Part shown: in pieces, positions 13,556 through 16,844 of the stretch
Layout: each line of letters starts with the position of its first letter
Position numbering within the stretch: position 1 is the stretch's first letter
NCBI GenBank assembly: GCA_964577625.1
Contig: CAZNZP010000009.1
Coordinates: 1-16,844, forward strand
Source: UBA5272 sp964577625
Lineage (GTDB): Bacteria; Patescibacteriota; Minisyncoccia; Phycocordibacterales; UBA5272
Direction of reading: 5' to 3'
DNA length: 16,844 bases
Notes under the pieces: model-generated
Told to the model about the DNA's origin: nothing
Database searches by the model: none
What the model saw: the letters and a program-made list of their open reading frames with translations, nothing else
Made by a program: the position numbers and the translations under genes

Positions 13556-14287
13556 TCTCAAAACATACCCTCCATCTACTACCAAAACTTGTCCGGTGAT
13601 GTAATCAGCTTTATCTGAAGCTAAAAAGATGACAGCGTTAGCAATATCTACTGGTTCACCCATACGATTCGCCGGTATGCTAGGTGAGATTTGTTTTTCA
13701 GTAGCTTCATCTGTAGTAGCGCCTGGTGTTTTAATTGCTCCTGGAGCTACAACATTTACATTTATTTTTTTCTTTGCTAATTCTAAAGCGAGAGCTCTAG
13801 TAAATCCATTCACTCCTCCTTTGGAAGCGCAATAATGACTTAAACTTTCAAAACCAACCAAGGAAGCAATGGAAGAAATAGAGACGATTTTACTTCCTTC
13901 TTTCATAACTTTAGCAGAAGCATTTGAGGTTAGGAAAACACTTTTTAAATTTATATCCAAAACTTTATCCCAATCTGCTTCTTCCATTTCTAGAAAAGGT
14001 TTGTAGGGGAATATGCCTGCATTATTTACTAAAATATTTAATTCTCCAAAATGCTCTATTGTCTTATTTATTAAATTATCTACGTCTTCTTTTTTTGAAA
14101 CATCACATTTTATAGCAATAACACTTCCTCCGACAAGATCAATTTCTAAAGCTACCCTTTTAGCATTTTCTTCATTTAAATCTGAGACTACGACTTTGGC
14201 GCCTTCTTTAGACATTTCTTTAGCTATACTTTCACCAATACCTTGACCCGCTCCTGTCACAATTACCACTTTATCTTTTAAAATCAT
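13553..14287 (-). CDS. Short-chain dehydrogenase/reductase (FabG-like)
   Basis: A classical SDR of 244 residues, the usual length. It is an NAD(P)-dependent oxidoreductase acting on a keto or hydroxy group. Seen: cofactor motif TGAGQGIG (11-18), Asp36 after the second strand (suggesting NAD(H) rather than NADP(H)), CDVS (61-64), NNAG (88-91), the active-site tetrad N113, S139, Y152 and K156 (YCASK), VAPGAIKTPG, and the C-terminal signature SDKADYITGQVLVVDGGY. The substrate cannot be read from sequence; 3-oxoacyl-ACP reductase or a sugar dehydrogenase are both possible, and no fatty-acid genes are near. It is a single minus-strand gene between unrelated units, without Shine-Dalgarno. Confidence 0.9.
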   Translation of the reverse strand: MILKDKVVIVTGAGQGIGESIAKEMSKEGAKVVVSDLNEENAKRVALEIDLVGGSVIAIKCDVSKKEDVDNLINKTIEHFGELNILVNNAGIFPYKPFLEMEEADWDKVLDINLKSVFLTSNASAKVMKEGSKIVSISSIASLVGFESLSHYCASKGGVNGFTRALALELAKKKINVNVVAPGAIKTPGATTDEATEKQISPSIPANRMGEPVDIANAVIFLASDKADYITGQVLVVDGGYVLR

Positions 14288-14373
14288 ATTTTTACTTTAA
14301 ATTTTTGTAATGTTAATTCTCTATATTTGTGGATATTATAGCATTTAATTAACTTTTTATATTTTTAAAATTA

Positions 14374-14382
14374 TGATATATT
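14374..14382 (+). promoter_or_regulatory. Candidate extended -10 promoter of the 14498 gene
   Basis: TGATATATT (TGn plus TATATT) resembles the TGATATAAT box at 13024. Transcription from about 14389 would give a leader of about 110 nt, far longer than for other genes here. Confidence 0.35.
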
Positions 14383-14432
14383 GAAAATCCTGCGTTCTTT
14401 TAAATATGGTGCTTGCTATTGATTAATTGTTG

Positions 14433-14476
14433 AATCCTTTTTGTTTCTTTTGTTTTTAAAAGAAGTAAAAAGGATT
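14433..14476 (+). promoter_or_regulatory. Long hairpin in the leader of the 14498 gene
   Basis: AATCCTTTTT (14433-14442) pairs with AAAAAGGATT (14467-14476), and inside it TTCTTTT (14445-14451) pairs with AAAAGAA (14458-14464), separated by a GT/GT internal loop: 17 bp in all. The 3' arm contains AAGGA, the only Shine-Dalgarno-like element near a start in this window, so the hairpin could hide it. A related palindrome recurs inside the gene (GAATCCT-TTT-AGGATTC, 14527-14543). Confidence 0.45.
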
Positions 14477-14478
14477 TA

Positions 14479-14508
14479 ATGATTAAAAAGTTTAAATATG
14501 ACAGTTAA
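14479..14508 (+). CDS. Possible 9-codon leader peptide
   Basis: ATG 14479 lies 4 nt after AAGGA and encodes MIKKFKYDS, then TAA at 14506-14508. It overlaps the start of the 14498 gene in another frame, so its translation would bring ribosomes to the main start. Such short frames also occur by chance in AT-rich DNA. Confidence 0.2.
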   Translation: MIKKFKYDS

Positions 14509-14887
14509 AAGCACAAAAACAAAAAGGAATCCTTTTAGGATTCAAAAGATGGCGAATGAAATTCGCTTACCCATTGAGGAAATTATAAGTATTTTAATGA
14601 GAAAAAGTAATGGCGCTCCCAGAGTTTCAAGGGACAAGCTGAAACATTCAAGTTTGAGAGAAGCTAAAGAGGCCTGCAAGAAATTTCCTTCTGACTCAGA
14701 AGACTTTTTGAAAGCTTTAGAAGATTTGGAGCAATTAGCTTTAGTCAAAGTAGAGACAGCTAGCAACTTATCAATCATGAAAGAAGTTTTGAGTTTTTGT
14801 CCGAAAGGAAAAGAGGCAGAAAGAAGAATCATTAAAAAACTTGCGTACAGTTTCGGATTCAATGGAAATCTAAATAACTTAAGTTAA
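14498..14887 (+). CDS. Small helical protein, paralogue of the 9422 gene
   Basis: The 129-residue product is soluble, basic at its N-terminus and mostly helical. It shares the domain order of the 9422-9838 product: an N-terminal helical pair (FRIQKMANEIRLPIEEIIS), a variable spacer, a helix with SLREAKEACKKFPSDSEDFL, and a C-terminal helix ending LAYSFGFNGNL. The N-terminal unit could be a small helix-turn-helix, but no named family is recognised. The leader is unusual: a long hairpin and an overlapping leader frame lie just before the start. It ends 11 nt before a strong terminator and is convergent with the DUF5666 gene, mirroring the arrangement around 9422. Confidence 0.75.
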   Translation: MTVKSTKTKRNPFRIQKMANEIRLPIEEIISILMRKSNGAPRVSRDKLKHSSLREAKEACKKFPSDSEDFLKALEDLEQLALVKVETASNLSIMKEVLSFCPKGKEAERRIIKKLAYSFGFNGNLNNLS

Positions 14888-14898
14888 AATAAATAAAA

Positions 14899-14919
14899 AA
14901 CCCGCCACCGAGGCGGGTT
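14899..14919. terminator. Bidirectional terminator between the 14498 and DUF5666 genes
   Basis: AACCCGCC (14899-14906) pairs with GGCGGGTT (14912-14919), loop ACCGA. On the minus strand it is followed by a strong T run, on the plus strand by a T-rich stretch, so it closes both convergent genes. Confidence 0.92.
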
Positions 14920-14940
14920 AATTTTATTTTTAATTTACAA

Positions 14941-15603
14941 TTAGCGATTTAAAAAGTTTTTGATTAAGCCAGAAATTTTTTGCACAAGATCTTTATATTG
15001 TGGAGATTTGGTATCTACTTTTGGTAATTTTGGTAGATTTTCTTTTATAATGTCATCAACATCAATATCATCATCGTTTGAAAAAACTTTTTGTCCATCT
15101 CTATTTCCATTGATTTGACCATTTCCAATATGGATAATCTTTGCAGAAATGAGATTTCCGTTAAGATCACCAATCAGCATCACTTTATCATTCACAGCGA
15201 TTTTAGAAGTGGTGCTAGTTGTTGCATTTTTGAAAATTTTTGAGCTAGAAGCGTCAACAGTATAAAGTACTGCTGTAGTAGCTGTAGAGCTAGTTCCATT
15301 TCTAAAAGTATTGATTACTGAAAGTATGAAAGTATTTCCATTGACTGCAGTGACTATTCCGGAGAGTGGGCGATTTTCATTTTTCTCTCTTTGTTGATAA
15401 GGGGTAGTAGAAGAATTTTGTCTTTTGTTTGCTTTGTTAAAACTTATTTTATTTTTAAAAACAGAATTGATTCTTTGTTGGAAACTGTTTTGAGCGTTAG
15501 CACTCATTACTCCAAAGAATAGTGACACAATAATTCCACTTAAAAAGATTGATTTTGCTAAAGTATTTTTTTGCATATTTTTGAAAGAGGGATGAGGGTT
15601 CAT
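14941..15603 (-). CDS. Exported DUF5666-like (OB-fold) protein
   Basis: The 220-residue product has an N-terminal signal peptide (hydrophobic core about 18-34, likely cleavage after SANA before QNS), a basic Ser/Gln-rich linker (40-80), and a DUF5666-type domain (about 80-160): GIVTAVNGNTFIL, YTVDASSSKIFKN, IAVNDKVMLIGDLNGNLISA and KIIHIG. A C-terminal acidic then basic helical tail follows. DUF5666 is a small beta domain of unknown role found in exported proteins of Patescibacteria and others. The first ATG (15603) is close to the predicted transcript start; ATG 15576 would give a tidier signal peptide and is the alternative. It is a single gene with its own promoter and terminator. Confidence 0.8.
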   Translation of the reverse strand: MNPHPSFKNMQKNTLAKSIFLSGIIVSLFFGVMSANAQNSFQQRINSVFKNKISFNKANKRQNSSTTPYQQREKNENRPLSGIVTAVNGNTFILSVINTFRNGTSSTATTAVLYTVDASSSKIFKNATTSTTSKIAVNDKVMLIGDLNGNLISAKIIHIGNGQINGNRDGQKVFSNDDDIDVDDIIKENLPKLPKVDTKSPQYKDLVQKISGLIKNFLNR

Positions 15604-15618
15604 CGGCTCTATGAGAAT

Positions 15619-15646
15619 ATTATATTCTTGTCAGGGAAAATGTAAA
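15619..15646 (-). promoter_or_regulatory. Promoter of the DUF5666 gene
   Basis: On the minus strand TTTACA (15646-15641), a 16-bp spacer and TATAAT (15624-15619) precede the start at 15603 by 15 nt. This is the best two-box promoter tied to a coding gene in the window. Confidence 0.65.
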
Positions 15647-15735
15647 TTTGTTTTTAACAAGGCTTTAACAAATGAAAGCATGATAAAATTTAAGTATAGT
15701 CAATATTGTTTTTATTAATTTATTTTAATTTAAAT

Positions 15736-16844
15736 ATGAAAATAAAAAATATTTTGTTTCTTATTTTTTTAAGTTTTTATTTATTAAGTTTTAATAATGT
15801 TTTTGCACTGCAAATAACTAAAGTGGATAACACACAAACCGCAGGAGGTAACGCTTCTTCAGTTCAATTTATAGAATTTTTAAATGATTCAGACACTGAA
15901 TTAGACATAACTGGGTATAAAATTTTAGATAGTGGAGCCCCTACGAATGGGCACTCTATATCAATGACGGATACGGCTAGTAATTTTATAATTCCAGCAA
16001 ACTCTCATTTTATCGTGGCAATAGATCCTACTAAGAAATTATTTTCTAACATAAACTGTAAAGTTTTTAAATCAGCTCTAAAGATTGGAGCGACTGACAC
16101 AATTTCTTTCAAAAAAGATTCAGTACTCTTATCTTTTCTAGTAGACTCAGTGAATACATATAATAATACTTCTTGTGGATATGGTGGCGACAATTCAAAT
16201 ATTCCGCCTGAACAAACTTCTTCCTCCACAACTACTACAAAAGAAAAAATAGTTTATGTATATGTTCCTCAAAATAATCAAGAAAAATATGGAGACATTC
16301 AAGTACTTTTACCAGAAGAAAAAATTGTCCCAGCTCTCGCAGAAGTGGAATATACAGTTAAGGTGACAGATTCTCAAAAGAAAGCTATTACCGATTTAGA
16401 TTTTCATTGGAGCTTTGGAGATGGGGGAGAGCAGAGTGGAAAAGATGCTCTTTATACCTATATATATCCTGGAGAATATATTTTAATAGCTTCTGCTGAT
16501 GGGTATACAGGTGGAGGAAAAGCTAGGATGAATGTAAAGGTGGTAAACCCAGACATAATAATTTCAGAAATTGGTATGGGAGAGAAAGAGAATTTTATTA
16601 TTTTAAAAAATAATACCGATTATGATTTATTTTTATCCAATTTTTATTTAAGTCTGGATGGAAATTTTTACAAGCTTCCAAAAAATTTAATGATAGCAAA
16701 AAATAAAACTTTAAAACTTTCTGGAGAAGCTATTGGTTTTAAACTTCCGGCTAATAATATTTCTCTCTTGTATCCAAATAAAAATCTTTTAATTAGTTAC
16801 AAACCAGAAGAAATTAAAATAGACATCTCTTTGGCTACCACTTC
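15736..16844 (+). CDS. Exported lamin-tail-domain/PKD protein (C-terminus beyond window)
   Basis: An open frame from ATG 15736 to the window end gives 369 residues without a stop. Seen: signal peptide (1-24, ending FALQ), a first LTD (about 25-145: FIEFLNDSD, ITGYKILDSG, ANSHFIVAIDP, FLVDSVN), a Thr/Ser linker, a conserved block KEKIVYVYVPQNNQEKYGDI, a PKD domain (about 195-275: HWSFGDGG, YIYPGEYILIASADG), then a second LTD-like domain beginning IIISEIGMGEKENFIIL. LTD proteins are surface proteins in Parcubacteria; PKD modules often act as spacers on extracellular proteins. No sorting motif is visible before the window edge. It is paralogous to the broken gene at 11958 and shows what that gene lost. 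Confidence 0.85.
   Translation, partial: MKIKNILFLIFLSFYLLSFNNVFALQITKVDNTQTAGGNASSVQFIEFLNDSDTELDITGYKILDSGAPTNGHSISMTDTASNFIIPANSHFIVAIDPTKKLFSNINCKVFKSALKIGATDTISFKKDSVLLSFLVDSVNTYNNTSCGYGGDNSNIPPEQTSSSTTTTKEKIVYVYVPQNNQEKYGDIQVLLPEEKIVPALAEVEYTVKVTDSQKKAITDLDFHWSFGDGGEQSGKDALYTYIYPGEYILIASADGYTGGGKARMNVKVVNPDIIISEIGMGEKENFIILKNNTDYDLFLSNFYLSLDGNFYKLPKNLMIAKNKTLKLSGEAIGFKLPANNISLLYPNKNLLISYKPEEIKIDISLATT

Noticed and set aside
16005..16229. 74-codon minus-strand frame within the LTD gene
   Set aside because: It is a shadow of a clear LTD coding region.
1..16844. CRISPR array, transposase, integrase or rRNA genes
   Set aside because: No regularly spaced identical repeats, no recombinase motifs and no rRNA sequence were seen on either strand.

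Overview
The window is AT-rich and gene-dense. Most genes are short, many encode membrane or exported proteins, and start codons almost never have a Shine-Dalgarno sequence; several ATGs lie instead 9-11 nt behind a TATAAT-like box. A compact type IV pilus operon (PilM, PilN-like, PilO, a PilP-like stub, PilB) sits beside ComF, and there are lamin-tail-domain (LTD)/PKD and DUF5666 exported proteins. Together these fit a member of the Candidate Phyla Radiation (Patescibacteria, Parcubacteria-like). This is inferred from gene content and style; no rRNA or ribosomal protein is present to fix the phylum.

Region 1 (1-5740) is the DNA-uptake/type IV pilus block. A comF-like gene (minus, cut by the window start) is divergent from pilM across only 24 bp holding a palindromic -10 element. 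pilM, pilN-like, pilO and a short PilP-like membrane protein form an operon. pilB has its own TATAAT box and lacks the zinc-binding cysteines common in this family. A four-helix membrane protein with a CxxC motif follows.

Region 2 (5800-8770) is housekeeping: tRNA-Ile(GAT), a Lys-rich hypothetical protein on the minus strand, alanine racemase (alr) behind a 12-bp palindrome, rsmI, an unlisted 54-residue membrane protein, and tRNA-Asn(GTT). Upstream of tRNA-Asn is a tandem ~69-bp repeat whose last unit runs into the tRNA itself.

Region 3 (8870-16844) is accessory. It holds two paralogous small helical proteins (9422-9838, 14498-14887) and two paralogous LTD proteins (11958, 15736), arranged in two similar blocks: small protein (+), exported or membrane protein (-), LTD protein (+). 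In the first block the minus-strand gene encodes an unusual fusion of a membrane family-2 glycosyltransferase with a C-terminal outer-membrane-type beta-barrel. The first LTD gene is broken: after a 7-bp microhomology it runs out of frame into the last ~76 codons of a thymidylate synthase gene, a deletion scar. Downstream are terminators, a hairpin pair with mutually exclusive folds, a HEPN-like gene interrupted by an in-frame TAA, and a FabG-type SDR. Strong hairpin terminators separate most units here.

The best candidates for new biology are the glycosyltransferase-barrel fusion in an apparent monoderm-like lineage, the repeated small-protein/LTD blocks, and the promoter/leaderless architecture.
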